The notes: generated by a model from the letters alone, not told the origin. 64,000 nucleotides of DNA from Megalonaias nervosa (GCA_016617855.1 JAECUM010001739.1:110146-174145); one strand, 5' to 3'. Counted from the stretch's first letter, positions 47,966 through 59,869 are shown. Made by a program: numbers and translations.

Positions 47966-48315
47966 CATTATTTCATTATGGTTTAGGATTTATTCATTGT
48001 ATCTAACGACTGCTGATGTGGTTGTTGTCTTGCACGTTGTTGCTCTTTGTAGCTTAATTTTGATGGAAGTTGCATAAATTAGTAAAATAATCGGTGTTTG
48101 CGTAGACCTTAACAACGTTTATTTGCTATAATTAATAGACGAAACCGTCTATAACTGGAGGACTGTAGTCGAGCTTTGTTACCATGACTGTCGTCAGTGA
48201 CATGATTCCTTGCTCAAAAAAATAATGGACTATACGTGACACTGATAGTCGTGAGACTGCGATTTCCTATTAATTTTTTATCGTTCGGGTAGAGACCAAC
48301 ATGTGAATCAATGTT

Positions 48316-48860
48316 ATGGTGCTCTTCCTTGTTACGTTGGCAGTTTCACCTGAGACGATGAACGATTTTGCAAAGCTGATAGAAGACTTTTAGAATGGAT
48401 ATGACAAACTTGTTCGACCAGTAGCTACTCAATTCCAACCAGTCAATCTATATATTTTAATTGACCTAGTGGCCATTCACGAATTTGATGAAGTGCTTGA
48501 AAAGTTCTCTGTTGTTGCTTTTATTTACATCATATGGCAGAACAACCGCATGACGTGGAATTCCTCAAACTAGCTTGACAAAGATTATGTTTTGAAATCA
48601 TTTTTTCTCTGATAATGGGAAGTTATATCAACATCTGTCGCTACAAATACATGTGGCAGTTTTTCATGCATTCAGTTCACTATCAAAATGAAAAGGAGAC
48701 CAACATTCCTTCTCGTAAATGTTCTCCTTCCAATTATTTTCAAGGGGATTCTGAACACTCTGGTCTTTTTTTTTAAATGATGCGTATCTTATCTTTCCTG
48801 TGGTTATTTATATCCTGTATTTCCTTTATTGCGATGCATACAAACAACCAGAAACAAAGT
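48316..48860 (+). pseudogene. Cys-loop receptor pseudogene
   Basis: It starts at an ATG with a signal-like MVLFLVTLAV and shares MNDF.KLI, NGYDKLVRP, LVAIHEFDEVLEKFSVV and KMKRRPTFLLVNV with the intact gene. A TAG stands after IEDF, the segment corresponding to residues about 91-186 including the whole Cys-loop is deleted, and M2-M3 plus the cytoplasmic loop are missing; the end rejoins at the M4-like ILSFLWLFISC. It cannot make a channel. Confidence 0.85.
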
Positions 48861-49320
48861 AACCAAAGGGCTGAATGTACTTTTTCCTTATTTGTGAATA
48901 CGCCGTTTAGGATAATTGAGTTTAATCACAGCAAACCACATGAAACAAATAAAAGTGCTTACCATTCTGCAAGACGAAGTGAAGACTTACATTTTACTAG
49001 TCCTATATATGAACCTTTCGCGAAATGATCTATTTGAAGATTTATTCCCAATCTTAGATGTTAAACCTGGCATCGATTGGAAGACAGAAACAAACTGTAA
49101 ACTACATGATTCTTATTGTAATAAAAGCCAAAAACAGCATTCTGTATATTAACAACCTACAAACTTTATTGACCAGAAAGTTTCTTATATTTTCATTCGA
49201 GCTGCATATACAATAATATTGCAATACTTTCTACGGTGTTTAATTGCTTCGTTCACGTCGGTTTTTACATCTACGTATACTATTTAGGTGCGTATATCTT
49301 GCATGATTACCATGAGTGCC
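48861..49320. other. Flank shared with the intact receptor locus, no gene
   Basis: 49,167-49,250 matches 19,877-19,960. Confidence 0.55.
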
Positions 49321-49323
49321 CAA

Positions 49324-49327
<4 letters not shown>

Positions 49328-49392
<65 letters not shown>
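49328..49392. repeat. (CT)n(CA)n compound microsatellite
   Basis: A CT run, then a CA run. Confidence 0.95.
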
Positions 49393-49396
<4 letters not shown>

Positions 49397-50580
49397 CATA
49401 AAGCCAAAATGAGACCATGTATGTTGAAGAGTTATACGAAAGCAGGGACCTTATTTACACTTATACTTTCACTGCAACGAGAAGTTGCTTTACCGGCTGA
49501 AATATATATTTGATCTATATTTGAAATCTTTTACTTGTTCTTGATTCTGATATTTTGAATAACCGATTTTCATGAAATAAGATGGTAGATTACTTGTAAT
49601 TCACAATCTTTATGATTATTCGTCCTGGCAATGAAGCCATTGAACTAGTGCAGGATTTTTCTTTCTCCCAATTGTATCTTTTTTCAGCTATTGAAATACG
49701 CATCACTTTCTTCAAACAAAATCTAGTTTCATTCGGGCAAAATATATCGGCTTCTGATACCACTAATAATCTGAAATTACCTATTAAATTTGTATAAATA
49801 CGGCGATCATTGCTATAATTAGAAAACCCATTTAAATTACCTCTTCTCATAAACTACTGAGCGAAAAAAGGATGTATATGAGAGCATGGACAAATCTTGA
49901 ATAATTTTATGAAACATTTCATTACTATCTCGTGTATAGATGTGCCGTGGTCCCAGAACAACTCTTGTTTTCAAAGAAACAACGGGAATACAAAGAGCCA
50001 GCCCTGTCCTATTTTTTTTAAAATGTGTAGTACTGGCTCATGTAGAGGTACTAGAAGTTCCAAAAGATCACCTGTGTTGCTTCAACGAAACCTTGCTAAT
50101 ACCCAAGCGTACCTTTAGGTACTTTCCAGAATTATCATTATAGTTTTGATGGGTATAAAACACGCGTGCACACAATGTGCTACATTAGAAAATTAGTATT
50201 AATATTTCAAAGTAATACGAGAATGTTCCAAGTGAACGACTCTTTTTTCTGAGAAACGACGATGACACGACGAACAACACTGATAAAAGTATTAAGATGA
50301 CAAACGCGCTCTAGTTCTTAGACTTCAAAAAGGGGCGAACGGATTCGAATAGCCCAAATACAATCAGGAAACCAGCTATTAAACCTGAAAATGAAAACTT
50401 CAAAGAACGCTCGAAACCAGCAGAGGTCATTTGCACACTTGTTGCGGGGTGGATCCCTGCGGAGAACATTATTACTTACAAAAGTATGGTAGAGTGAATT
50501 GCATATTATACCCCAATTGAGATATGGCTCTACTCCCAAAGGCACCAATCGATATCAGGTGGTAAGAGTGCTGAAGTAGA
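49393..50580. other. No gene; duplicated flanks
   Basis: 49,575-49,700 resembles 20,155-20,290, and 50,218-50,345 resembles 25,868-25,995. Confidence 0.5.
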
Positions 50581-50587
50581 AAGACTG

Positions 50588-50690
50588 GGTCGTTGCTTTT
50601 TTCCGGATTCTTCCTCCAACATATATACTGGTCGCCATGTATCGTGTGCTCAAGAATGGCGATAAACCCACAAAGAAAGGACACCCCACC
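50588..50690 (+). mobile_element. SINE-like 3' fragment
   Basis: GGATTCTTCCTCCAACATAT, TACTGGTCGCCATGTAT and a GAATGGCGATAAACCC end match the better copy at 51,440-51,600 and a repeat type common in molluscs. Confidence 0.5.
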
Positions 50691-51439
50691 CAGCCACCCC
50701 AAAGAAAGAAGTGTACGTATAAGGTGTCGTTCTAAGTGTGGAGGTCACTTTATGGGTGATTTCAATATGAAAATAATCTTCAGCAGCTACCGACTGGGTT
50801 TCTTTCTTGGACGAACTATGATCGGACGGTCTTGAGGAGGAAGAGGTTGATGGTGCCGGATATGTCTTCTGTCTGTGTGAAATTTTCATCGTTCTCTGTC
50901 AGTGTCTGTTTTCAGAATGATCCTTCTGTCATGAAACTATCTCCTTTCGATACTGGAGGTCAGCGTGTCCGTAACGTAACTTGCGCTCTGGAAGTAGCAC
51001 TCGTTTCTGGTAGATAATATGATAAACTATTTTAAGGGCCAATTCATGATTTGGTGATTTTGTAAACGTACAATTTTGTGAGGATCTAATGTTTTTATGC
51101 GAAAATCGTGATTTTATCCTGACCTTTAGGCTTCCTTTTTAACACATCAAAGTTGACCACTTCACTCGAACGATAGCTTTTTGTCAGACCTTACATTTTA
51201 CATTTGGTTTGCACTTGTCGTTTTGTTTGTTTTATTTGTTTTTTTCTCTTTTTATTTTTTGGACCCATCATTAACAAAAATTATAACAGTGTCTTCTGGG
51301 CGTCCATCTGTCCATGTTCCTAAACGGTCGTCTTCAATATCTAATTGTTTCCATGGCTATCGATGTACATACAGCTATTAGTGTCAAAGTAAAGGACTCG
51401 ATCTTCTAAAGGGCTCAGCTAACGTGGACACGTGAGAAA

Positions 51440-51600
51440 GCCTGCCAGTAGCTTCTCGTGGGTCGGTGGTTCTTCCCGGGGTTTTCCAGGGTTCTTCCTC
51501 CACCAATTATACCAATTATACTGGCCGCCATGTATAGCCTATCTTGTGCTGAAAAATGGCGTTAAACCCTACAACAACAACAACAACAACAATCTCCTAA
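51440..51600 (+). mobile_element. SINE-like 3' fragment with (CAA)n tail
   Basis: CCGGGGTTTTCCAGGGTTCT, CTGGCCGCCATGTATAGCC and AATGGCGTTAAACCCTACAA end in a CAA repeat, a typical SINE tail. Confidence 0.6.
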
Positions 51601-51974
51601 AGGTTCCAAGACAAAGTTTAATTTTTAAACGGGCTTTGGCGGTCAGGTGCGCTTAATGATATTTCCAAACTCGTCTGGTGTGGGAATGTGTGAATGCAAA
51701 CTCAAAACTAAGGTCAAATCTTCACTTCAGATCTCACCGTTTTTAATGAGGTTTCCTTTGTCGTCGACGATGTGAAATTATCGACTTCAACATACCAAAT
51801 ATTCAGTGTTTGGCAAAACTGGACATCGCGCTAGTTTTCCCCACAAAGTATTGAATAAAACTTTTGCAAACGATTGTCTTCCTTAGTTCTTTACCGAGTG
51901 TTCGAAAGTGATCCACTGTAAAGATCGGTACCGTTCCTTGTAAGCCTCTTTGTTTTCTGGTATCTGACACCAAG
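51601..51974. other. No gene supported
   Basis: No motif seen. Confidence 0.5.
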
Positions 51975-52635
51975 TCTTAAACTAAATAACAGAAAAGAGC
52001 GAAAACTAGCAAGTTTTGTAAAACTCAACAATAATATAATTCCCTAGAATACAAAGTGAAAATTTTTTAAAAAATTACTGTATTGTTAAGTAAATCCCAA
52101 ATAGTCCTAAACTTTCTACCACAAGCCCATATGTATGAAGTTTCAACTGAATTCCAGTATTCCAATTTTTTGTCGATATTCAACCTGCTGATGTTATCTC
52201 CTACGTGCTAATGAATGTGCTGATGTGTTAAAAATCTTTTGATGTATCACAATAATATAATATCAAATGTCCTTGTCTGAATTAACTATAATTGCCAATT
52301 AACGTTCTAGTCCAAGAAAATTTCGAGCACTGTGTTATCCAGTGAATAATAATTTAAATAAATAATTAAATAATTAAATCCAAATTAAGAAATGTACACA
52401 ACAATAAGACTAATTCTGTTTCGAATGTCAAGGCAAGAATGAATTATTAGTATGTAAACAAGATTATACTCCCCTCTACTTGCCTAGGTCGTGATTACCA
52501 TTTTCAGAAAATGCTATCAACTTAATGGGAAAATTTCCATTCTGGAAGTTTATTAGGTATCTTAAACATTTTTACAATTAATAATGGTCTGACTATTTAA
52601 TCCACAATCACCGAGAAATATTTAGCTATGTATAT
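51975..52635. repeat. Decayed LTR fragment
   Basis: It matches the LTR family with AACAGAAAAGAGCGAAAAC, TTCCCTAGAATACAAAGTGA and a middle with TATCCAGTGAATAAT. Confidence 0.65.
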
Positions 52636-53096
52636 GTAACTATGTAAAAATGATGATGGATTGCACTGCATGTCCTCAATAGGAGGGAAAAAAATCGATC
52701 AAAATAGACGCTTCCTATTGTCCAAATAAAAATACAAACAATTTATTGCCTAAATTCGGTTAAAATGATTTCAGACTGTGACAGAGATCGGACGAAAAGA
52801 AATGTTTCCTTCCCCGCTTTGCTCAGGTTGAACTCAATTCATCGAAGGGAATTTTAACTTTGTAAGCTATAGACGTGTGCCCCAACATGAAACATCTTTC
52901 GTTAAATACAACACAATTTCTTTTTAAAATCGAGTCATGGAAAGCATGGCAATGAACTTTCTAGCGCAGAATTTACCTTTGTTTTCAGAAACTCATAGAA
53001 CATGTAAATTTATTTGTATTTCTCCTTTTCCTATAATGCAGCAACATAATAAGAGAAAATGGCACTAGTATTTGTTGTATGCTACCATCTCTTATT

Positions 53097-53100
<4 letters not shown>

Positions 53101-53134
<34 letters not shown>
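53101..53134. repeat. (CT)n microsatellite
   Basis: Pure CT run. Confidence 0.95.
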
Positions 53135-53139
<5 letters not shown>

Positions 53140-53184
53140 TTTAATTCTATCTTTATATCTCTCTCAAAGTATATCATAACATGA

Positions 53185-53186
<2 letters not shown>

Positions 53187-53229
<43 letters not shown>
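53187..53229. repeat. (AAT)n microsatellite
   Basis: About fourteen AAT units. Confidence 0.95.
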
Positions 53230-53818
53230 TGCTTACGTGAAATAGAAGGCTATGCTACTCTACTTTTGTAAAACAAAATTTCAAAACACTTGCACAAACC
53301 CATACAAAATGTATAAACAATGTATATTTCTTCATAGGGTACATTTCATTGATCCTACCAAATCTAATGATTTAGTTTGGGTCTTTGCTTAGGTTGGGGT
53401 CAGTTCAAAGAATGGAATCCTAACATTGTATGTAATCTCAAACGTGTGTGGTGCAAAATGACATCTTTTCAATCTAACACAAGGCACATTTTGTTGCGTT
53501 CGTTCGACCATGTTTCATTATGGGCACTATACTCACATTAGAAAATGAAGCCGTTCATTTCGCTAGGTCAATTAGTATAAAAACGACGTGTTTATAAGAC
53601 AGTTAATTTCAATCATAGCGTTCTTTAGTACATAATGTAGTTAGGTAAATCAGTACAAAAATATACTTAGCACGTAATGGAGCTATGTCATTCAGTACGA
53701 AACGGTTTGTTTGCGAGAGACTTAAATTCAACTACTGTTCGCGTTAGTACGTAAATGTGTTGACATTAATTTCTGCTTTCATTTTCGTAAAATAATTTTA
53801 AGTGATGATGGAAACCGG

Positions 53819-53870
<52 letters not shown>

Positions 53871-54174
53871 TTTGGATTTTTAACGTAGCTTTAACAATTT
53901 TTCAGTCATATCGCTACGATGTCTGCAGTGTGGCAGTTTTATAGTGATGTTTAGCGCTGGGGCATCATGCCGCAGACATGTGGCGTGATGTCCCACCCAG
54001 TCACATTATCCTAACACCAGGCCGACCAGTCCTAATACTAACCTCTTAACGCTGAGCGCCAAGCGAGGCAGCTGTTAGTACCATTTTCTAAAGTCTTTGG
54101 TATGACTAAGCCGGGGTTCGAACCCGCCACCTCCCGCATCCGAGGCGGACGTTGTAACCACTAGGCCACCGTGC
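53819..54174 (-). mobile_element. tRNA-derived SINE, full length, with long (CA)n tail
   Basis: Minus-strand head at about 54,105-54,174: A box TGGCCTAGTGG and B box GGTTCGAACCCC. The central domain is as at 9.3 kb, and the tail runs into a GT/CA microsatellite (53,819-53,868). Confidence 0.8.
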
Positions 54175-54299
54175 AGCATTTGAAAGTAGGTTGTATGGTA
54201 CCAAGACCCCTTGAAGGTACGAATTAAATTTCCTTTATATCTATACGAATAAGCTCTTAGCAAAGCCTTCGTGTTTATCTCATGACCACATACATTCTA

Positions 54300-55410
54300 C
54301 ATGAAATCGCACATAGAATCATGAAACTTGGTGTGATTATGCATCCTCACAAAAAAAAAAAACAAAAAAAAAAAACAACTTTTCGCTGAAGTAGGTCACT
54401 TTGACCTACATTTCACATTTTAATGAATTTTTCTTGAACTTTGTGTTTCTCAGCCATTTTAATGCAAGATTCGGTAAATACGAAGATCTTGTGATACTTT
54501 GTCAGAATGCACCATTGCTATAGAGAAGGGCACTATGACCTCTATTTCACGCTTAAATGATCTTAGGTTTTCATGTCTTACTCCTTTCTGTGCACACTAT
54601 GTTATTTATAATGTATGCTATCTAGAATCAAACAATTTGCTTCTCTACTCTTTCTATTCTTAACAAAAGAGAGCTTCATTCATCTGTAATAACGGCATTA
54701 ATGCAGCTATGTGTTTACGTTCCATTCTCAGGCACTATACAAAACAGAAAAAACTGCATTGGTGATTTATATAACTCTTTCGGTACCGCATCCATAAATA
54801 AAAAGAAACTCAATATGATATATATTTCACGTTTTACTGATCTGGATTAAGTTTCTACTTTTGGCGTATACGGTTGTTTTTGCTTTTGCTTGTTTGTTGT
54901 GGTGGGGTGTGGGGTGGAGGGGAGCCTATTTTGCCCCCAGTAAGCATCCTGCCTTACTTAGAATTTTTAAATTTGCTTATAGCATGCATCTCCACAACAT
55001 GACATTATGTGGCGGACTATTGACCTATATTTCAAATTTCGATAAAATTGGTTTTAAAGTTCATTTCACAGGCACTGCTCATACTAGAATCGTGATACTT
55101 TCCTAACTGTATACATCAATGCAAACGCTACACACTTATAACAATGTAAGTCATTGTGACGTGTATTTTACGTATCTCAGACCTTGTTGTATATTGTTTT
55201 TAATGTAATCTTTATACGAATTACACTGTGTAATCAATATTATGTAGATAGGACTATCTTATATTTTAAAAACTGGTTTATGATTAAGGTCATTTCTCTT
55301 ATATTGTTCACGGTAAAAGCATTAAATGTCGTTATTGGAAGCATTTTCAAAGCACAAAAATTCAAATCTCTTTCCACAAAGTTAACTATGACCTATATTC
55401 CAGTGTCGAT
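54300..55410. repeat. Degenerate long-period tandem repeat with a TATGACCTATATTTCACG core
   Basis: The phrase (T)ATGACCTATATTTCA or a variant recurs at about 54,408, 54,537, 54,818, 55,019, 55,155 and 55,388, each followed by a TTTAATGATCTT-like phrase and often preceded by ATCTTGTGATACTTT. Unit length is irregular (130-280 bp). No gene. Confidence 0.55.
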
Positions 55411-55416
55411 CACGAT

Positions 55417-55580
55417 AGTAGTGTAGTGGGGCACATTAGGGTCAATGGAAATCCCAGTCAAAAAGGTGTCCCGGCACTTTGGGGTCTATGGGAATTTAAC
55501 ATGGGGAAATTTAACATGGGTGTATAGGGACAAGGGATCGGGCCTGTCTAGCGTCAAGGGGAATTGAACATATAGAGAGA
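55417..55580 (+). repeat. Left terminal inverted repeat of copy 2 (diverged, short)
   Basis: GGGAATTTAACATGGGGAAA, TATAGGGACAAGGGATCGGG and GGGGAATTGAACATA match the copy 1 terminal module, which is shortened here to about 160 bp. Confidence 0.75.
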
Positions 55581-55702
55581 TATATAGAGACACTGACATA
55601 GAGACGTGGTTAGAGACATAGACAAACAAATAGGGCAAGAGAGTAAATCTTTTCAAGATATATGAGCGGCCCTGAAAACAGCCTTTAGTTTTTTTGTTAA
55701 CA

Positions 55703-55906
55703 CTATTCAGTTAACATAGAGGGCATCTCACTGATCTTCTTCTCTTCCTCAAACTTCGTCTGACCTCTGGACCGTAGATTAAAGACTTTCTCCAGACAGC
55801 CTTGTCTCTCCACATACATCCTTCGTTTCCAAAGGGCTCTCTCTGTCATCTGGGTGATAGCCCATGATGATTTGACATAGATGGGGTAGTCCTGGTGGAA
55901 CAGCAT
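55703..55906 (-). CDS. Hypothetical ORF, 67 codons, near the left end of copy 2
   Basis: The frame opens MLFHQDYPIYVKSSWAITQ and is rich in Arg/Glu (TERALWKRRMYVERQ). A TATA box lies 81-90 bp upstream on the same strand. No domain recognised. Possible early gene by position only. Confidence 0.4.
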   Translation of the reverse strand: MLFHQDYPIYVKSSWAITQMTERALWKRRMYVERQGCLEKVFNLRSRGQTKFEEEKKISEMPSMLTE

Positions 55907-55986
55907 CTACGATAGGAAGGTAGACGATTCTACGTTAGTCCACATCTTGTGACGAGAACAGGTTAAGGGAATGAGGTGAACCGCGG

Positions 55987-55996
55987 TTATTTATAG
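55987..55996 (-). promoter_or_regulatory. TATA box for the minus-strand ORF at 55,703-55,906
   Basis: Minus strand reads CCACTATAAATAACCGC. Confidence 0.5.
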
Positions 55997-56172
55997 TGGA
56001 AGAGCGGATCTAAACGGATTGAGTTCTTTCACCAATCCAAACACGCGTTACAAAATTCACTCACAGTGTGGAGTCTGTCTTCCAATCCGAAGAGAGTTAC
56101 CTGTGACGTCATATTCCATCTATAGGTGCGCTAGCGTCTGTGCACAGTGAATCTATGCGACAGAGTTAGAAC

Positions 56173-56833
56173 ATGACGGAGATTAAGAAGACGATGATTT
56201 GGGGTGCACCGGCCGTGGAGACAGGAAGTGATTCCATAGCAGCGGCTACCAAGCAAACACGGCCCTACTTCCAGAAGAGACCGGTTTCAACTGGGATCTG
56301 GTGGATTTTCTCTCTTCTTCGCAATAATTTCTTCCTGTATCGACACCTTTGCCGCCTTCTCCTTCCTTACCACACGTCGAGGATTTTAAACAAAGACAGA
56401 AAGAAGAATTGGAGAAATTTTTGCAGCAGCAGAAAGAAGCAGAGCAAGCTTTTCTCCTTCAAGAGCAACAGCGAGAAGAAATCTAGGAGAAAAGGAGGAC
56501 AGTGAAAGTCAAACGGTGACGGTACTCTTAGACATTTTGGCAGAGTTAAGGAGTCTGAAACAAATGTATCAGACTTTTTTATTACGACCCAAAAGAAAAA
56601 GACCTTCCCGAGCCAAACAGCCCAACCCTGTTCACATACCTACTGCGCTTGAGATATCCACCCAAGTGATTTCTAACAAATCATCGACAGGAGCAGGTCC
56701 AGAAGTAGGCCTTGGCCGTGGCAAAGGGATAAGGCAGTTAAAGCTCATTACTTCCCGGTCCTGGGTTTGTTTTAAAAAAACAAACTCCCAACGGTCCTTT
56801 TCAGGGCCACCTACCTTTCTCGAAAAGAGATAG
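56173..56833 (+). pseudogene. Coiled-coil protein near the left end (frameshifted)
   Basis: ATG at 56,173 opens MTEIKKTMIWGAPAVETG. After a shift near 56,285 another frame holds a coiled coil (FKQRQKEELEKFLQQQKEAE), and after a further shift near 56,505 the end reads VLLDILAELRSLKQMYQTF followed by a basic tail. The coil resembles that of the gene at 46.2 kb. Function unknown. Confidence 0.5.
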
Positions 56834-56892
56834 AATTCATTTTGCGAAAATCAATTAAAACTCAAAATCACTTTTTTCCCCAGGATGGACAT

Positions 56893-56918
56893 GTGTGAGT
56901 GTGTGTGTGCGTGTGTGT

Positions 56919-56968
<50 letters not shown>
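56893..56968. repeat. (GT)n microsatellite
   Basis: GT run with a few interruptions. Confidence 0.95.
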
Positions 56969-57027
56969 GTTCTTATTCTAAAAAATCAAAACCAAGAAAC
57001 ACTACATCTTCCTTCTGTTATATTCTG

Positions 57028-57516
57028 CTACAAATGTACAATCCAATTCACAACACAACACTTTTTTTTCTTCTTTTTCTTTTTCACTCTCTCATTTTTT
57101 TTGAATTTCTTCACTGTCACAGGTTTTTCCTGTTCTTCTTCCCCATTTTCTTCTCGTCTTCTCTTTCTGATTTTGTCTGGGTTCTTCCTTTTTGGCAGGT
57201 ACCTCTCCTTCTTCCTGTTCAGAACCCCTCTCTTCCTTCTGCTTCTGTTGTTTTGAGGGCAGTCTGAAGACCACTGTCCTTTCTCTTGACAATGATAACA
57301 TGTATCTTGACTTTTGTTTCTTTTGACACCTGTCTTGCTTTTTTGATGGTCTCGACAATCTGTAGCCCAATGCCCTTTCTTCTGACAGATATAGTAAGTA
57401 TCTTGACTTTTATCTTGAAAGGAGGGAGAGTAGTCCGTCGGCTTCTCTGAAGAAAACCTTCGTATGACACCTCGCAAAGCTCTGATCAGAAGTTCGATCT
57501 GTGTTGGCTCTTCCAT
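57028..57516 (-). CDS. Zinc-knuckle basic protein, 162 codons
   Basis: Residues about 37-52 and 71-84 form two CCHC-type knuckles. Both are imperfect: the first has Tyr for the first Cys (YYICQKKGHWATDC), the second has Gln for His (CYHCQEKGQWSSDC). A highly basic tail (RSRRKRGVLNRKKE, poly-Lys) follows. Such proteins bind nucleic acid. It is one of two minus-strand genes of copy 2, with its own TATA box, and faces away from PolB. Confidence 0.7.
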   Translation of the reverse strand: MEEPTQIELLIRALRGVIRRFSSEKPTDYSPSFQDKSQDTYYICQKKGHWATDCRDHQKSKTGVKRNKSQDTCYHCQEKGQWSSDCPQNNRSRRKRGVLNRKKERYLPKRKNPDKIRKRRREENGEEEQEKPVTVKKFKKNERVKKKKKKKKCCVVNWIVHL

Positions 57517-57569
57517 CTTTCTGGTAGGATTGAGAGTGAAATGAATACTTGGAGGGAAGACACTGACCC

Positions 57570-57579
57570 TTTATATAGG
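57570..57579 (-). promoter_or_regulatory. TATA box of the zinc-knuckle gene
   Basis: Minus strand reads TTGCCTATATAAAGGGTCAG, about 55 bp before the ATG. Confidence 0.6.
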
Positions 57580-57669
57580 CAAGACACTGGTCTTACATTG
57601 ATATATAGTAGACCGTGGCGTTTAAAATGTTCTCATTTGACTTTTGGCGCTTAAGATGAAATGATCGCA

Positions 57670-58853
57670 TTATTTCGTGGAGAAAGGAGAAGAAAGTAAG
57701 AGGCAGAAACGTGACCTATCGCCTCTCACAGTAGCTGAAGTCTTGGATCAGATTCATGCCAGTGATTTTGAAGATGACATGAGTGAGCCAGAATCCAGAC
57801 CAAGAGAGTCTACACCAAGCCAAAGTGCACCACCACTAAACCCTGAAAATTGATACCACATTTGAGAGACGGATAAACGCTCCTCTAGAAAATTTAGAAC
57901 CACGTCCTACACGTACACGGTGAAGTTTAAAGATTTCAAGTGCGACGTACCGCTGGCGAATGCAGAAGACTTCATCACCCACGTGTGGGATTCTTTGTTA
58001 AGCACACTGAAACGACAATGTCAAGCCAAAGAAAACGATCGTTTGACAATCTCCATTTATCACGACAGTCTGAAGTCCCCCTTTTTGGATCGAGTTGAGT
58101 AAGGCATCAGAACTGACACCTTCCAAAGTCATCGACAAGATTCAACACGTGCAACAGTCAAACGACAAGTTTCACATCACCAATGGAAAAGCAACACTGT
58201 ACATGGCCCACGTTTCTCTTCCCAAAGGGACGGGACGCAAAAAGGTGTTATTGGTGGACGTAGCACCAAAAAGAGTCTCGTCCGAATTAACAACCCTCAT
58301 TACAAGATGCGTTTAGCCCGTGCCATCGTCGTGGGATAAATGTATGCCGACAAGAAAGACACGGCAGAATGGAAAAGAGCCTGGGAGAACATTCGACAAT
58401 CGGACTCACCCAAACAACAAAGTGAAGCATAACTCCTGTTACAGCAAGCTGGGCTATCCAAAGACACACCCTGCGGCAGTCTTGAAATGCAAAAATTGTA
58501 ACACGTCTTAGCTCCATGCCACACCTTGAAAGTACATCCTCAAAAAAATTCGTGGACCTCTGTTGTTTCGAGACAAAAATTTCAAAGATGGAAAATATAT
58601 TCACGTCTATCATCACGATGAACATTTCAATGCCATCACCAGTATCGCCGAATTCATGCGATACAGTTATTATTGTGAGAAATGTGACTATGGATATAAC
58701 AGTCGAGAGCAACACAAGCATTGTGGATCGGTTTGGCCACTAACCTTGTCTTGACGAAGGACAAGAACGAGTGCATTGCTCAGCTTGTCAGCGAACTTTT
58801 GTCAGCTCTGCCTGTTACCAACAACATCTGAAGAAGCAAGGTTCACAGCAGAA
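57670..58853 (+). pseudogene. PolB, N-terminal part only
   Basis: Successive frames hold the N-terminal region typical of Polinton/adintovirus PolB: KFKDFKCDVPL, HDSLKSPFLDRVE, DKIQHVQQSNDKFHI and HVSLPKGTGRK, NNPHYKMRLARAIVV, GKYIHVYHHDEHFNAI and a double zinc-finger (SYYCEKCDYGYNSREQHKHC, then HCSACQRTF and CYQQHL). At least four frameshifts and several stops. At 58,850 the text jumps into the BIR gene; the exonuclease and all polymerase motifs are deleted. Copy 1 keeps only the opposite end. Confidence 0.85.
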
Positions 58854-58855
58854 AA

Positions 58856-59314
58856 GTGCCACATGATATATGCGAAAGCGATGCCACTCGTTATCGTAAA
58901 CATTTTCACTTTAATGGTTATCATTATCGATGTCATCCTCCACGTGAGGAAACCATGCGACTATCACCCTACGGATGTCATCCAACACTGAGCAAACTGC
59001 TGCGCATTCCACCGTACCCTCATCGAAATGAGCCTGTGAAAGAAGAATATTCCATCCCTGTGCGTTTGTCTGAATACGGCGACTTTGACAGTCGATTCCA
59101 AACCTTCCAAGGAAAGTGGCCTAAATATCGAGGAGGACCTAACCCCGAAGAATTAGCCAGAGCCGGATTTATCTACTTGGGTGAAGATGATAAATTCAAG
59201 TGCTTCAGTTGCGGTGTGTCACTTCACGAGTGGGAGCAGAAATATGCAGCTTTTCTAGAACATGCTCGATGGTCTCCGCACTGTCACTACCTACCTTTAG
59301 TGAGACCCCAGTAA
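58856..59314 (+). CDS. BIR-domain protein, 152 codons (5' end fused to PolB remnant)
   Basis: It matches residues 63-207 of the copy 1 protein. The BIR domain spans about 76-147 with zinc ligands C116, C119, H136 and C143 in correct spacing. The deletion that removed PolB also removed the first 60 or so codons, including the ATG; the first in-frame Met is in REETMRL. Even so the frame has no stop. The next ATG is 7 bp after the stop. Confidence 0.85.
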   Translation: MPHDICESDATRYRKHFHFNGYHYRCHPPREETMRLSPYGCHPTLSKLLRIPPYPHRNEPVKEEYSIPVRLSEYGDFDSRFQTFQGKWPKYRGGPNPEELARAGFIYLGEDDKFKCFSCGVSLHEWEQKYAAFLEHARWSPHCHYLPLVRPQ

Positions 59315-59321
59315 TCTCTGG

Positions 59322-59809
59322 ATGGATACTTTACAAGAGAACCTTGGTGGTTTGCCTGTAGAGTTGAGAGAACGCATTTACCAAGAGTTTGTCAAGATAG
59401 AAGTGAAACGCAAGAAACAATTGCATCCTAACAATCGTCAACTTTTAAGTTACCCATGGTATCTGAATGCCATGAGAGACTTGATTCATTTGAAAGTGTT
59501 TAAATCGTCGGACCTTCAACAACTACCTAATGGATATCGATGTACTTATTTCAAGATTCAAATAAATTGTGAAATTCCAGACGGCAAAGAGCTGTAACAT
59601 AATTATAAAGACTGTTTAAATTTATCATGGTATGTGTGGGATCAACCAGCGGACATCACACCTTTACGAGAAGCCTTTTGTGAACGTATGTTAGATGTAT
59701 CAACAAAAACTGTTTGTGTAAGAATAGACTATAGGGTGAAAGTACCTCAGAAGAAACTATACCCTTTTGTTTGTCAAATTCACCCAGTAAAGAAAAGGAA
59801 ACTTGAATA
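59322..59809 (+). pseudogene. F-box-like protein (one stop)
   Basis: It opens MDTLQEN, with LPVELRERIYQEFVKIEVKRK, and reads through to 59,809 except for a TAA at 59,595. The C-terminal part (RIDYRVKVPQKKLYPFVCQI) equals that of 36,301-36,757. It is about 161 codons when the stop is ignored, the longest of the family. Confidence 0.65.
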
Positions 59810-59846
59810 AAGTTAAGTAGCTTTCAGAAGTGACCATCAACGTGGG

Positions 59847-59853
59847 TATAAAC
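59847..59853 (+). promoter_or_regulatory. TATA box 23 bp before an F-box-like ATG
   Basis: Same context as at 36,807. Confidence 0.6.
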
Positions 59854-59869
59854 ACTGGCTGACATTGTC

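Larger units (their letters stand above)
52636..53815. repeat. Segmental duplication partner of 26.1-26.57 kb
   Basis: The end (53,725-53,815) closely matches 26,455-26,555, for example GTAAATGTGTTGA.ATTAATTTCTG. Confidence 0.6.

Noticed and set aside
48777..49152. ORFs after the receptor pseudogene
   Set aside because: They contain only the M4 remnant and duplicated non-coding flank.
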